Shown: positions 11,560-22,513 of the stretch, piece after piece
Position numbering within the stretch: position 1 is the first letter of the stretch
Layout: each line of letters opens with the position of its first letter
NCBI GenBank assembly: GCA_950022295.1
Contig: OX465601.1
Location: 110,999,501 to 111,063,500 of the forward strand
Direction: 5' to 3'
DNA: 64,000 nucleotides
From: Bromus sterilis
Taxonomy: Eukaryota; Streptophyta; Magnoliopsida; Poales; Poaceae
The notes under the pieces: model-generated
What the model was told of the DNA's origin: nothing
What the model saw: the letters and a program-made list of their open reading frames with translations, nothing else
Databases searched by the model: none
Program-made: the position numbers and the translations under genes

Positions 11560-12035
11560 CTGACCTCGGTTATTCGGGATATCCTTATACAGGGAACAAC
11601 AAGAGATTTGCTGATGAGAATGTGCAAGTCAGACTTGACAGGGCCACATGCAATAACGGGTTTCTGGCGCTCTACCCGGACACAAATGTGGAACATATTG
11701 TCACCGAAGAGACCGACCATATGTCCCTTCTAGTTCGTGTGCAGGAGACTGCTCCTAACACGGGGAGGCGTGGGCCGAGCCCGTTTCGCTGGGAGGAGGC
11801 TTGGGTCAAGCATGAGCAATATGATCACATGGTCTCAGAGGGTTGGCAGCGTGGGGCTGAAAATGGGAGAGGTGCTATAGCTGTAATGAACAAGTTGAAG
11901 GCGGTTTCCTCTGATATGCAGAAATGGGGACGTGAAGTATTTGGATCCATCAGGAAGCAAATTGATAAATTGAAAACTCAGCTCCAAGATGCCAAGTATA
12001 GAGCTATACACACAGGGTATGGCATGGAGGTTTAG
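11560..12035 (+). pseudogene. LINE ORF2: end of endonuclease domain and linker
   Basis: From 11562 one frame reads DLGYSGYPY and then RFADENVQVRLDRATCNNGF, the 'rLDRal' block of plant L1 apurinic-like endonucleases. EETDHMSLLV follows, with the catalytic SDH region present here as TDH. A linker leads to the RT domain. The first part of the endonuclease is missing because the LTR at 8392-11559 interrupts the LINE at 11559/11560. A TAG at 12033-12035 breaks the frame, which continues in register into the RT piece. Endonuclease would nick target DNA for target-primed reverse transcription. This copy cannot. Confidence 0.8.
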
Positions 12036-13181
12036 GAGATTGAGGCTCAATTGAGAGAGGTGTACGAGAGGGAAGAGATCTTCTATCGTCAGCGCTCGAG
12101 AGTGGACTGGTTGACCTATGGTGACTCGAACACACAATATTTTCAAAATAGGTGCTCTCATAGAAAAAGGAAGAACATGGTGAAGGCGCTAGTAAGGGAA
12201 GATGGATCCAAATGCACCACGGATGAGCACATGAGGGAGCTTGCGGCTGATTTCTATGATCATCTTTTCACATTAGAGGGGTCGAATAATGCCAATTTGC
12301 CGCTGGACAATATTGAGAGTGTTATCTCCGCGGATAATAATGCAAAGCTAAGTGGGAATATCACTGATGAGGAGATAGCTACTGCGCTATTCCAGATGGG
12401 ACCAACCAAGGCACCCGGACCGAATGGACTCCCAACTATGTTCTATCAAAGGCACTGGTCTTTGTTGCGAGATGATGTGTGTAGAGCTGTCCATGACTTT
12501 CTTGAGGGGAGGGCTGCTCCGGATCACTTTAATGACACGGTCATTGTTATGATTCCCAAAGTCAACTCACCAGAGTTGATGGATCAGTTCAGACCTATCC
12601 GTTTGTGCAATGTGTTGTATAAGATAGCTGCCAAGGTGCTAGCGAATAGACTCAAAGGCTTACTCCCATTTCTCATTTCTGAAGAGCAGAGTGCTTTTGT
12701 ACCAGGGCATCTCATCTCGGACAATATTCTAGTGGCTTATGAATGTACTCATGCAATTAGGAAAAGGAAGAGGAAGAATCCACTATGTGGTGTTAACCTG
12801 GACATGATGAAGATGTATGATAGGGTCGAAAGGATTTTTCTTCAGCAGATGTTGGCTCGGTTTGGTTTCTCTCAAGCCTGGATAGCAATGGTCATGAGAT
12901 GTGTCACCTCTGCCAAATTCAGTGTGAAGCTTAATGGTGGCCTATCTAGAACCTTTGCACCCTCTCGTGGATTGAGGCAAGGAGATCCTCTCTCCCCTTA
13001 TCTGTTCCTCTTCTGTGTTGAGGGGTTCTCTGCTCTGTTGAGGAAGGCTCAGGCTGATTCTTCCATTAAGGGGGTTCAATTCGGGAGCACTGGCCCCAAC
13101 GTCTCCCATCTCCTATTCGCGGATGATAGCATTGTGTTCTTAGAGGGATCCAAAGAAAATTTTGAAGCTCTAAAAGACATT
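12036..13181 (+). pseudogene. LINE ORF2: reverse transcriptase domain, first part
   Basis: This is an open frame with non-LTR RT blocks in order: a KAPGPNGLP block, then VIVMIPK, FRPIRLCNVLYKI, SEEQSAFVPGHLISDN, LDMMKMYDRVE (usually with SKAYD), GLRQGDPLSPYLF and the catalytic FADD. The residues for catalysis are visible. The frame matches the endonuclease piece. At 13181 it is interrupted by an Athila-type element, with the target copy ACATT at 13177-13181 and 18599-18603. It then resumes with the RT thumb region. Confidence 0.88.
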
Positions 13182-14801
13182 TGATACGTCCAAAATGTAT
13201 CTATAATTTCTGCTTTTTCCATGCTTCTTTTGTGTGATATTGCTATGATACCGATGAACTTCCATAAACTTTTGATCATATTTGGACTAACCTATTAACT
13301 CAGTGCACCCCAGTGCCAGTTCCCGTTTTCTGCTGTTTTTGTAATTCAGGTTTTCCCATTATTTAAAGTGCCAGAAAAATTGCAGGAAAAATATAGGAAA
13401 AATCAGCGTACAGGAAGCTTCGAGAAAAGCCCACGTGGGGCCAGAGGGGGGCCAGGGGTGGCCCAGGCGACCACCTGGTGCGGCCACCCCCTAGGCCGCG
13501 CTAGGGGGGCGCCTGGGGCCCCTGGTCCACCTATGGCTGCGCTCCTTCGCCTATTTATTCCCCGTGACGAGAAACCCTCGGGGATAGAACCCTTTTTCGC
13601 GATCTCTCCTCTGTTCCGCCGCCGCTGCGCTTCCAAGATCGGGAGCACCAGGAGCCCTCTTCCCGGCACCCTGCCGGAGGGAGGAACCACCTCCGGGAGC
13701 TTCTCCACCACCATGGATGCTTCCCGGATGAACCGTGAGTAGTCCACCTTGGACCATGGGTCCATGATCAGTAGCTATGTGATGTTCTCCTCCCCTCTTT
13801 GTTCTTCATGGTTTAGACCTCGTGAGCTGCCCTACATGATCGAGGCACATATGTAATCTTTCTGCTATTGCTATGCTGAGTTTGGTGGGATCTTATGGAT
13901 TATGAGACTATGTTCAGATTGTGTTTGAGTAATATATTTGATTCTCCTCTTTTATATTTATGTTCTTGAGTAATTCTTGCATGTTCTCCGTTGCTGTTTA
14001 TTGCTTTGTCCAAGTAGTAGGTAGTGACTCCAAGAGGGAGCGTTATGCATGATTGTGGGTTCATGCCCCCTGATGACTACCTTGAGTGACAGAAACATGA
14101 GTCTAGGGGATGTGTTGTTTCCACAAGGGAGAAACACAACGGTGCTTGTACTTGCGGGTGCAAGGATTGTTAACTTGACGCAAAGTTCTTTAATGCAGTT
14201 GTCTGTTGCTTTGAGTTTACACTTTGGGTGGGATTCGCAACTTAATACCAGCGAGATGTTCTGGATAGATATCTCAAAGTGGATGATTAGTAGGTAGATG
14301 CAGATGGATTTCGGTCTATTTGTCTTGGCGTACCGCCCAAGCTTTTGAGCCTCTTCCTTTCTTTATAGCATAGTTAGCATTGGTTTGCGCACATAATCCT
14401 GTCAATTTCCCAGCTATAATTTGTTCACCTCGCATGGCTATTTTATCGTCTTTTGGGAGAGAGACATCACTAGTGAAAAACATGGGATCCCGGTCCATAT
14501 TTCCAATACTTTTTACACCCACTATTTATTTTCTGCTTATTTACTTTTCCCGTGCATTTGATCCTTTGTAAACAACAAGGACGGAGGGATTGACAACCTC
14601 TGTGAACTCGTTTGGAGCTAAGTTATATGTTATGTGTGCAGGTCCACGTCAACCGCCTAATTTCTGGCGCCGTTGTCACCTTCCTGTCGTTGTTGGAGTC
14701 CTACTGGAGACAAACCTTGGTATCTTCACCGAGGGAAATTTGCTGTTGTCTACATCTCAACCTTCCACTTTGGGTAACCAACGAGGGGCGAGAAGCCATC
14801 A
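13182..14801 (+). repeat. Athila-type 5' LTR
   Basis: It has TGAT...ATCA termini. A TATA-like CTATTTATT near 13549, a conserved hairpin CCGGAGG-9nt-CCTCCGG (13674-13696), a ten-codon upstream ORF (13713-13742) ending in a GTGAGT donor-like site, and an acceptor-like TGTGTGCAG at 14641 are recognisable. Open frames in both strands of the GC-rich part are shared by other LTR copies and are not genes. Confidence 0.88.
13713..13742 (+). promoter_or_regulatory. Conserved ten-codon upstream ORF overlapping a splice-donor-like site
   Basis: CCACCATGG is a strong plant start context. The nine-residue frame MDASRMNRE then ends at TAG, and the GTGAGT donor-like hexamer (13735-13740) overlaps its end. 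Related LTRs keep the same 30-nt length at 7842-7871, 40601-40630, 46408-46437 (one internal stop) and 60497-60526. It may control gag translation or mark a leader intron ending near 14641. This is inference. Confidence 0.45.
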
Positions 14802-14812
14802 AAGCTAATTTC

Positions 14813-14830
14813 TGGCGCCATTGCTGGGGA
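14813..14830 (+). other. Primer-binding site, Asp-tRNA type
   Basis: TGGCGCCATTGCTGGGGA lies 11 bases after the LTR end. It is a two-mismatch form of the TGGCGCCGTTGCCGGG site typical of Athila elements. Related copies are at 61652-61669 and, on the minus strand, about 45298-45316. Confidence 0.75.
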
Positions 14831-14965
14831 CTTCTCTCTTCAAGATAGGGGAGTTGTACACTATCTTTTATCTTTGCTTTTTAGTGTTGTTAGTTTACCT
14901 TTCAGTTTTTTCTTTAGTGTCCTTTATCAAAAATAAAAAATATAGTTATCTTGCTTGCTGCTGCT

Positions 14966-16297
14966 ATGGGTTCCTCCAAGAACACCAAGTTGTGTGACTT
15001 CACTAGTCATAACAACGATGACTTTATCTGCACTCCTATTGCTCCACCTGCCAATTCAGCACCTTCTTATGAGATTAAACCTGCCTTGCTGAACCTAGTT
15101 ATGAAAGATCAATTCTCCGGTGCTGGAGATGATGCTGCTTTGCACTTAAATAATTTTGTTGAGCTCTGTGATATGCAAAAGTACAAAGAAGTAGATGGTG
15201 ATATTGTTAAGCTTAAGCTTTTTCCTTTCTCCTTGAGAGGAGGAGCTAAAATCTGGTTTCAATCCTTGCCTAGGAATAGCATAGATTCTTGGGATAAGTG
15301 CAATGATGCTTTTATTGGGAAGTACTACCCCCCAGCTAAGATTATCCAATTAAGGAGTAATATTATGAATTTTAAGAAATTGGATAATGAACACGTTGCC
15401 CATGCTTGGGAACGCATGAAATCTCTTGTTAAGAATTGCCCTACGCAAGGTTTGACTACTTGGATGGTTATCGAAACTTTTTATGCTGGCTTGAACTTTA
15501 CCTCGCGTAACTTGCTAGATTCGGCCGCGGGAGGAACCTTTATGTGAACAACGCTTGGTGCTTCCACAAAACTACTCGATGAGATGATGACCAATTATTC
15601 CCAATGGCACACTGAAAGAGCTCCAACAGGTAGGAAGGTAAACTCTGTCGAGGAGATCTCCTCCCTAAATGAAAAAGTTGACTTGATTATGTCTCTACTT
15701 ACCAAGCAATCTCCTATTGATCCTCATGATCTTCCTTTAAATTATTTGATTGCTCAAGATCAAGTAGATGTGAACTTTATCTCTAGAAACAACTTCAATA
15801 ACCATGCTTATAGGAGTAATTTTGGTAGCAATCCTAGACCTTTCCCATCCAACAACTATGGGAACAACAACACTTATCCTAGCACCAAGAACTCCACTTC
15901 TGAATTAGAGAGTATGCTTAAAGACTTCATCACTACCCAAAAATCCTTCAACAAGAGTGTAGAGGAAAAACTAGACAAATTAGATAATCTCTCGTCGATG
16001 GTAGACAATTTAGCCCATGAAGTAGAATTGCTTAAAATTAGAACTTCTTTTCTTGAGGAGAGGAAGGTCACTCCTATGAACGCTATTCAAGTGCAAATTA
16101 ATGACAACATTAGGATGATGGCTAAACTGAAAGAGAGATGGGCTAGAGAAAAGGAGGAAGAAGATAGAATTAAGAGCCTTCCCACACACAATACCATTGC
16201 TACTATCCAATTTGTTGAGGATATCCAAACTCTTAGCACCCAATGCACCCCTAGTCCCATAGGACCTATTAATGGTGATGCTATGACTCAACCGTAG
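14966..16297 (+). pseudogene. gag: Athila-type gag
   Basis: It starts at the ATG at 14966 (MGSSKNTKLCDFTS). The capsid-like Retrotrans_gag domain (about residues 45-190) shows the Athila order: LKLFPFSLRGGAKIWFQSLP, then WDKCNDAFIGKYYPP, the A-WERM motif and FYAGLN. A coiled-coil, lysine/glutamate-rich C-terminal region follows. A TGA at 15545-15547 replaces a serine codon, and a one-base loss near 16280 shifts the frame before the protease. The copy at 61805 shows the unbroken register. The product would form virus-like particles if repaired or supplied in trans. This copy is dead. Confidence 0.85.
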
Positions 16298-16311
16298 AAT
16301 AAGAAACTCCT

Positions 16312-16812
16312 ATGACTATAGAAGCTACCAAACAAGTGAGCCTAAAGGACACCACTACCACTTTACTTGATAGTAGTGACCTTGATTTTGATAATTGCAC
16401 CCTTTCTGAAGTTATTTGTTTCCTTCACAAGATGTCTAGAGATCCCCACACTAGCACACTTAATCTTGCCTTCACGGAGCATATTACTAATGCTCTCATT
16501 AAAGCTAGGGAGGAGAAGCTTAGGTTAGAAGCCTCCATACCTAGAAAGCTAGAAGATGGTTGGGATCCTATGATTAAGATTAAGTTGAATAATTTCTCTT
16601 GCTATGCTTTATGTGATGTTGGAGCTAGTACCTCCGTTATGCCCAAAAGAATATATGATATATTTGAATTGAAACCTTTTGATCCCTGTTCTTTTGGTGT
16701 TCGTCTTGTTAACTCTTCCGTAAAGAAACCTTTCCTAGGAATAAGATTAAGTTACCTTTTGAGTACGTTACACGGGCTAGTTATTTCCTTGATACAACTT
16801 GATCTTTTTTGA
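16312..16812 (+). pseudogene. Athila-type protease, internally deleted
   Basis: The frame continues the gag-protease polyprotein. The aspartic-protease active site appears as CDVGASTSVMPKR, where D-x-G-A is the retroviral-type D[ST]GA variant of this lineage. After SSVKKP the sequence jumps to what lies about 200 bp further on in the copy at 63272-63859. The flap and C-terminal part are lost and a short out-of-register tail remains. The deletion ends share a CCT, consistent with short-homology repair. Confidence 0.8.
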
Positions 16813-18347
16813 TTAAGCCTAGCTAATGGCTTTAAAGAAGCGCTTTCGGGAGGCAGCCCGCCACGAATTTAGGTTTTCCTTTTAGTTTTCCTTCTGTTTT
16901 TAGTGATATTGATGATTGTTACTACTTTAGAAACATCATTGTATTTTTACTTTTCATGCTTTGTGCCAATTATAGCCTCATATGAAAAGGGAAGTGAAAG
17001 TTGTGACGTGCTGTCCAGAAAACAGATTTTGTCCTCGTGACGGGAAAAATCATAGAAAAATCCCAGTTCATCTTTTGAGCTGAAATTTTTACACAACGTG
17101 CTCTATACAATCACGTAACTTTCGTATGTTCTGAGTTTTTTGATTTGAGTTGCAGAAGTATCCCTAAAAAATTCTTTACTACCTACTGGTTTGTTTTTCA
17201 CAGATTCTTTCCTGTTTTGCCTTTTCTTCGTTTTGCAAACCTTAAGCTTGATTTTTCTTTGCAAAAACTTTTTAGCAATCTTGAGAATCAGTATCTCTTT
17301 TAGAATATCCTTATTTCCAGTAGAGAAAAATTATTTTATTATGGGTACTAACCTCGCTAATCAAATTATGATGAGTTATGTATGATGGGAGTTTTCAAGT
17401 GTGCGAGGGAAGATGATAAAAGTAGATTCAGGAGTGTCAAATGCTCAAACTTGGGGATGCCCCCGTGCACCCCAAGAAATATTCAAGGAGACTCAAGCGT
17501 CTAAGCTTGGGGATTCCCCCATGCATCCCCTTCTCCATCAACCATTATCAGTTCGTCTTTCGTTCCACTATATTTTTATCACTTCATGCGTTATGTGCTA
17601 TGCTTGGAGCGTCTCGCTCTTTATTTCCTTTTTAGTTTTCTTTCGCTTTGCTTGCTGTTGATAACAAGTTAAAATCCAACTTTCTTTGTGTTGGAGAGAA
17701 ACACGCTCCACTCTCAAAACCAAGAACACATCATAGGATTCTTCATGCTTATCTTTGCTGTGTGTGTTCTTTATCTTTTTCATAGCTGCTGTCATGTTTA
17801 GCTCTTAGTTTTCATGCTTATCTTTTTAAGAGCTTTTGTTTAGTTTGTTGCTGGGAATCTGTTGAGTTTTCATGTTTATCTTGTTTAGAGAGTTTGCCTG
17901 TTGCACTGAGTTTTGTGTCTGGACTTGATGTAGGTAATTGAGGTTACTACTCAATTGTAAGTAATTTGCAATAGTTTTGAGGTATTGCTATGAGTAATGT
18001 TTGGACTTTTAATGTTAAGAGCTTTAGCCTATTGGTGATAGATGTCGTATTTTGGGAAATCCGTGTTTATTTTCAAAACTTACAAAATTAGTTGAGAACT
18101 TTAGCTACTAGATGGATCACTACTCTTTGGAGGGATCGAATATTAGAGTACACTCACGTACCATGAGTCGAGGATGCGCAAGGATAACCAAACCCCCATA
18201 CACTCCTCCTCGGGGTACTTGTCTATTTGAGAACCTCCTTATTAGATTGAGAGTTACCGACAATAAGTGCATGAGTTCTTCGGACTAATGTGAGTATTCT
18301 AAAGTTGACACTTCCACCTACCCATATTTTTCTAGCCTCTCCTGTGT
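16813..18347 (+). other. Non-coding 3' region of the Athila-type element
   Basis: It starts with a hairpin-forming AGCGCTT...GGGAGGC segment (16842-16860). Pyrimidine-rich tracts and paired CTTGGGGATGCCCC-like blocks near 17450 and 17510 follow. It matches the minus strand of 42440-43930. No open frame is conserved between the copies. It stops abruptly at about 18347, where a deletion has removed the end of this region and most of the 3' LTR. Confidence 0.75.
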
Positions 18348-18598
18348 CGTGCGTTTGAACCTTTGTAAACAACAAGGCCGGAGAGATTTACAACCTCTGT
18401 GAACTCGTTGGGAGCAAAGTTATCTGTTGTGTGTGCAGGTCCACGTCAACCGCCTAATTCCTGGCGCCGTTGTCACCTTCCTGTCGTTGTTGGAGTCCTA
18501 CTGGAGACAAACCTTGGTATCTTCACCGAGGGAAATTTGCTGCTGTCTACATCTCAACCTTCCACTTTGGGTAACCAACAAGGGGCGAGAAGCCATCA
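18348..18598 (+). repeat. Remnant of the Athila-type 3' LTR
   Basis: These 251 bases match 14551-14801, the last part of the 5' LTR, and end in CCATCA beside the ACATT target duplication. About 1.37 kb of LTR is missing. Confidence 0.85.
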
Positions 18599-19641
18599 AC
18601 ATTTTGGTGAAATATGAAGTTGCGTCGGGACAAAAGGTTAACCTCCAAAACTCCTCGATATTTTTTGGAAAGGGATGTAGAGATGAGGATAAGGAGATCT
18701 TAAAGGGGGCCATTGGGATTGAATCTGAAGCTTTATCTGAGAAGTATTTGGGCCTTCCAACTGTCGTAGGTAGATCCAAGGAGGGTACTTTTAAACATGT
18801 CACCGAGTGCTCGAAAGGAAAAGTATCGGGATGGAAAGGGCAAGGTATGTCCAAGGCTGCAAGGGAAGTGCTTTTCAAATCTTTTTTGCAGGCGACACCG
18901 ACCTACACTATGAGCTTCTTTCAACTCACAAAGAAGATGTGCCGGAACCTGACCTCTATTTCTTCAAAATTCTGGGGGGGGGGGGGGGAGCAGCTAATGG
19001 TGAAAGGAAAGTGCATTGGATAGCTTGGGATAAGATGTGAATGGGTAAAAGGGATGGGGGGATGGGTTTCAGAAACCCGGAAGCCTTCAACCAAGCCCTC
19101 TTGGCTAAGCAAGCATGGCGTGTGCTTCAGGTGCCTGATTCACTTTGTGCTCGCGTTTTGAAGGCAAGATACTTTCAGGATTGTTCCATTCTGTTTTCCA
19201 CCTGTTCTACTGGTGCTTCCTACACCTTTCGTAGCATTTTGCATGGTAGAGATCTCCTCATAGAAGGGATTGTTTGGAGAATTGGGGATGGAACTAAGGT
19301 GCTAGTCCATCATGAAAATTGGATTCTGAGGAGAGGATCTATGCAGCCACTGGGCCAGATTCATGTCCCGGGTGTTCTACATGTATGTGACCTCCTCAGT
19401 GATGATGGAAACACATGTGATAGAGACAAGGTTAACACTATGTTTTCCCTAAGCGAAGCTTGTCAAGTATTAAGTATTGTTGTTGGCGGGCAGAGAGTTG
19501 CGGACTGTGTTGCGTGGAATGATACAAAGAATGGACCGTTCTCGGTTCGGTCTGCATACCACTTGAAGATGCAGCTCTGGAAAGGAGCAAAAGACAGGTC
19601 GACGCCATCCTCGTTAACCCTTGACCACCGAAGTTGGCTTG
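18599..19641 (+). pseudogene. LINE ORF2: RT thumb and connector
   Basis: This continues the LINE after the Athila-type insertion with LVKYEVASGQKVN, then YLGLPTVVGRS, a G-W-K-G block and an L-Q-A-x-P-x-Y-x-M-S-F segment typical of plant L1 ORF2 after the RT. A run of 15 G (18974-18988) shifts the frame. The register then continues through WIAWDKM, a TGA (19038-19040), GGMGFRNPEAFNQALLAKQ and an acidic-aromatic 'WN..KNGPFSVRSAY' block that leads into zf-RVT. It is broken at 19641 by the copia insertion. Confidence 0.85.
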
Positions 19642-21067
19642 TGTAAGTGCATCTAGTGCCCTCTTTGAGGTTTTGGAGTATTTGATGACAAAACGGTTAA
19701 GGGACTGATGTGTTTGTGAGTATACACAGGAGAACAGTCCCTGAAGATGAGGTTAACCACCGTTGTCGACCCCCCAAAATGTTGAGGAACATTGAAGAAA
19801 TCAGCGCGTTTCCTGAAGACTGGCGAGGCGCGAAATCCTGAGGAAACAGGATCCTGAGGCATTCTGTTGAAGCTGAAGAAGCAACTGAAGAAGCAATGCA
19901 TGATCCTGAGGCAATTCGCGCTGAAGCCGAAGTTGAAGCGTAGTCTTCGTTAAGACTTTTTATATCTGTTGAGTCGTAGGAAAACGTCGCACTGTTGGAG
20001 GGCTTGAGGAAAATAAGTTCTGTATTTCTGAGGAAGTGCTCAAATAGAAATCCTGATGAAAACCCAGAGAAATCTCCTGCAGTAGAAGTTCAGTTCCTCG
20101 GGTGTCTGAGACGATGTTCTTCAGGACACTGAGGAATTTGTCTTCGGTTGAGGAGTCAAGAAACTGCCAATGCAGTTCGCCTAAAGAAAGAGAGAAATAG
20201 TTCCGACCGTGCCACGTGTCACATGGAGAGTGCTGGTACCTGTCCAGCCAACGGTCCGAAGGGTGGGCATGAAAGTAATTTCATGCATGGGCATTTATGT
20301 CCTTTCACCCGGGGTTGCTCCCTGGCTATAAATAGTCGCCCCATCCCCATTTGTGGGTTGGCTGCTCCGAGAGAAAACTGACACTTGTCATTTGAGAGCA
20401 ACCCACCTCTGAGAAAACTGAAGAACCTAAGTGAGGAAAACCACCAGCCTGAGTAGTTGAGCATTTATGAGGAAGTCGGTTCGAGTGATCCGAAGCTTTT
20501 TACTCTTGAAGACTGTGATCTTCCAGCTGGTGTAGAGGTCATCGTTCTGAGGAAGTCAAGATGCAATTGTGACTTCCCTGAGTGAACGGAGTCTGTGAAG
20601 GTATCGGGAGTCTACCTTGAAGACTCACCTGAGTAATTGGACGGAGTGTGAGGACTTTAGTTCAAGGAGAATAAGGTGAAGACTGTCTTCTGAGTTCAAT
20701 CTCAGCCTCTCCAACCAGATGTAGAGTTGTCACAGCAACTCGAACTGCTTCATCATATCTGTGTCTTCAATGCCCTGGTGCTATTTCTTCAACCTCAGCT
20801 TTTATGGTTATGTACTGATGACCCATCCTGATGCCTTTTTTTATGAGTTTACTCTGTTATGATTCCTCGTCTCTTGCATCAGTCATACTTTAGCTCTGCA
20901 ATATGTTGCTTTTATATTCTTGCCTACGTTTCAGTAACGTTTCTGTGCCTCACCGTGTTTTGGTTTCTTCAATTTTTGATTGCCTCAGTCCTGAGGAATT
21001 TGAAATTCCTCGAGAAAATTGAAAATCTCCCATTCACCCGCCCTCTGGTCGATATACTTCACTTTCA
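19642..21067 (+). repeat. Copia 5' LTR
   Basis: The LTR begins TGTAAGTGCATCTAGTG and ends CACTTTCA, 1426 bp, closely matching 28674-30101. A TATA box CTATAAATAG lies at 20326-20335. No coding frame is supported. Confidence 0.92.
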
Positions 21068-21069
21068 AT

Positions 21070-21081
21070 TGGTATCAGAGC
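21070..21081 (+). other. Primer-binding site, initiator-Met tRNA type
   Basis: TGGTATCAGAGC lies two bases after the 5' LTR end, the standard plant copia primer site. Confidence 0.9.
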
Positions 21082-21149
21082 AAGGTACTCCCTTGTTCTG
21101 AAGAAACATGTCCTCGAAATTGAGGAAATTAGATTCTCCAAGGACCGGC

Positions 21150-22513
21150 TATGTGGGGCATGTGAAGCTGGAAAGATGACCAAGGCCAAGCATCCTGCGA
21201 AGACCATCATGACGACTACAAGACCTCTGGAATTACTTCACATGGATCTATTCGGTCCTCCAAAGTATTCAAGCTTTGGAGGTAGTATCTATGGTCTTGT
21301 TATTGTTGATGACTTCTCACGATACACTTGGGTGCATTTTCTTCTTTATAAGTCAGAAACCCCAGCAATCTTCAAGCGCTTCGCCCAGCGAGTCATGAAC
21401 AACTACAACCTGAAGATCAAGCACATTCGAAGCGACAACGACACTGAGTTCAAGAACATCGGTGTGGAAGAATTCCTCGACGACTTGGGCATCACTCATG
21501 AGTTCTCATCGCCCTACACTCCTTAGAAAAATGGAGTTGTTGATAGGAAGAACCGGACCCTCATCGAGATGGCTCGAATGATGCTGGCTGAGTACAACAC
21601 ACCACTCATTTGGTGGGCTGAAGCAATCAACACTGCATGCCACATCATCAATCGAGTGTATCTTCTCAAGTTCTTCAAAAAAACCTCATATGAGCTAATG
21701 GTCGGTAAGAAAACCGACGTGAGTTACTTCAAAGTATTCGGTGCACCATGTTGGATTCGCGATCCTCATCACCAGTCCAAATTTTCACCCAAAGCATGTG
21801 AGGGTTTCATGCTTGGTTACGGTATCAACTCGCACACCTACAGAGTCTACAATATTAGTCATCATAAATTTTTTGAGACTGTAGATGTGCGGTTTGATGA
21901 ATCTGATGGCTCGCAAAGAGAGCACCTGCCACCTGATCTAGATGAAGCCTCACCTGAAGAACAGATCAAGAAGATGGGTGTTGGTGATATCATACCCGTG
22001 GACCATCCTGATGAAACTCACATACCTCCTGCTCCTGAAGAACATCCAAATCCTGAAGCAAATGATCTTGATGATGCTCCTGATCCTGAGGCTCCTGAGA
22101 CTCCTGAAGTTCCTGAAGCTGATGCCAATGAGTCTGATGATAGTGATGATGCTCATCAAGATAATCAACCTCGTCTTCCTCGCGTGGCGAATGAAGTTCA
22201 AGTGGACAGGATCCTCGCCGACTTCAATCTACCAGGTCCTCTCACTCGTGCCAGAGCAAATCGTATAGCTAACTTTTGTGGTCATTTCTCGTTTGTATCA
22301 ATTTCAGAGCCCACCAAAGTTGCTGAGGCATTCCAAGAAGCGGAATTAATTCAGGCGATGCAAGACGAACTTCTTCATTTTAAATTGAATGATGTCTGGG
22401 AGCTAGTCAAACGTCCTGATCCACGAGTTCTCAATGTCATCGGCACAAAGTGGATCTACCGCAACAAACTCGATGAAGATAGACAAGTCATCAAGAAAAA
22501 TCTCGTCTTGTAG
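21150..22513 (+). pseudogene. pol: Copia integrase and start of reverse transcriptase
   Basis: The frame opens with CGACEAGKMTKAKHP, the end of the GAG-pre-integrase zinc region. The integrase core follows, with LLHMDLFGP (first catalytic D), HIRSDNDTEF (second D) and KNGVVDRKNRTLIEMAR (catalytic E replaced by D in the usual VVERKN). A TAG at 21524-21526 stands where YTPQQNG is expected. C-terminal to the core are the IIWWAEA-like segment, an acidic Pro/Glu/Asp linker and the RT entry WELVKRPD...GTKWIYRNKLDE. A frameshift near 22497 ends this frame before LVAQGYTQ. Confidence 0.87.

Larger units (their letters stand above)
13182..18598 (+). mobile_element. Athila-type gypsy element, gag-protease only, 3' LTR mostly deleted
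   Basis: The element is flanked by ACATT target duplications. It has a 1620-bp 5' LTR (13182-14801), a PBS complementary to Asp tRNA (14813-14830), gag (14966 on), a truncated protease, a long non-coding 3' region and only the last 251 bp of the 3' LTR (18348-18598). No RT, RNase H or integrase motif exists between protease and LTR. The sequence right after the coding region matches the downstream part of two other elements here (63860 on; minus strand below 43970). The lack of pol therefore looks like the family's structure rather than a private deletion. Confidence 0.88.
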
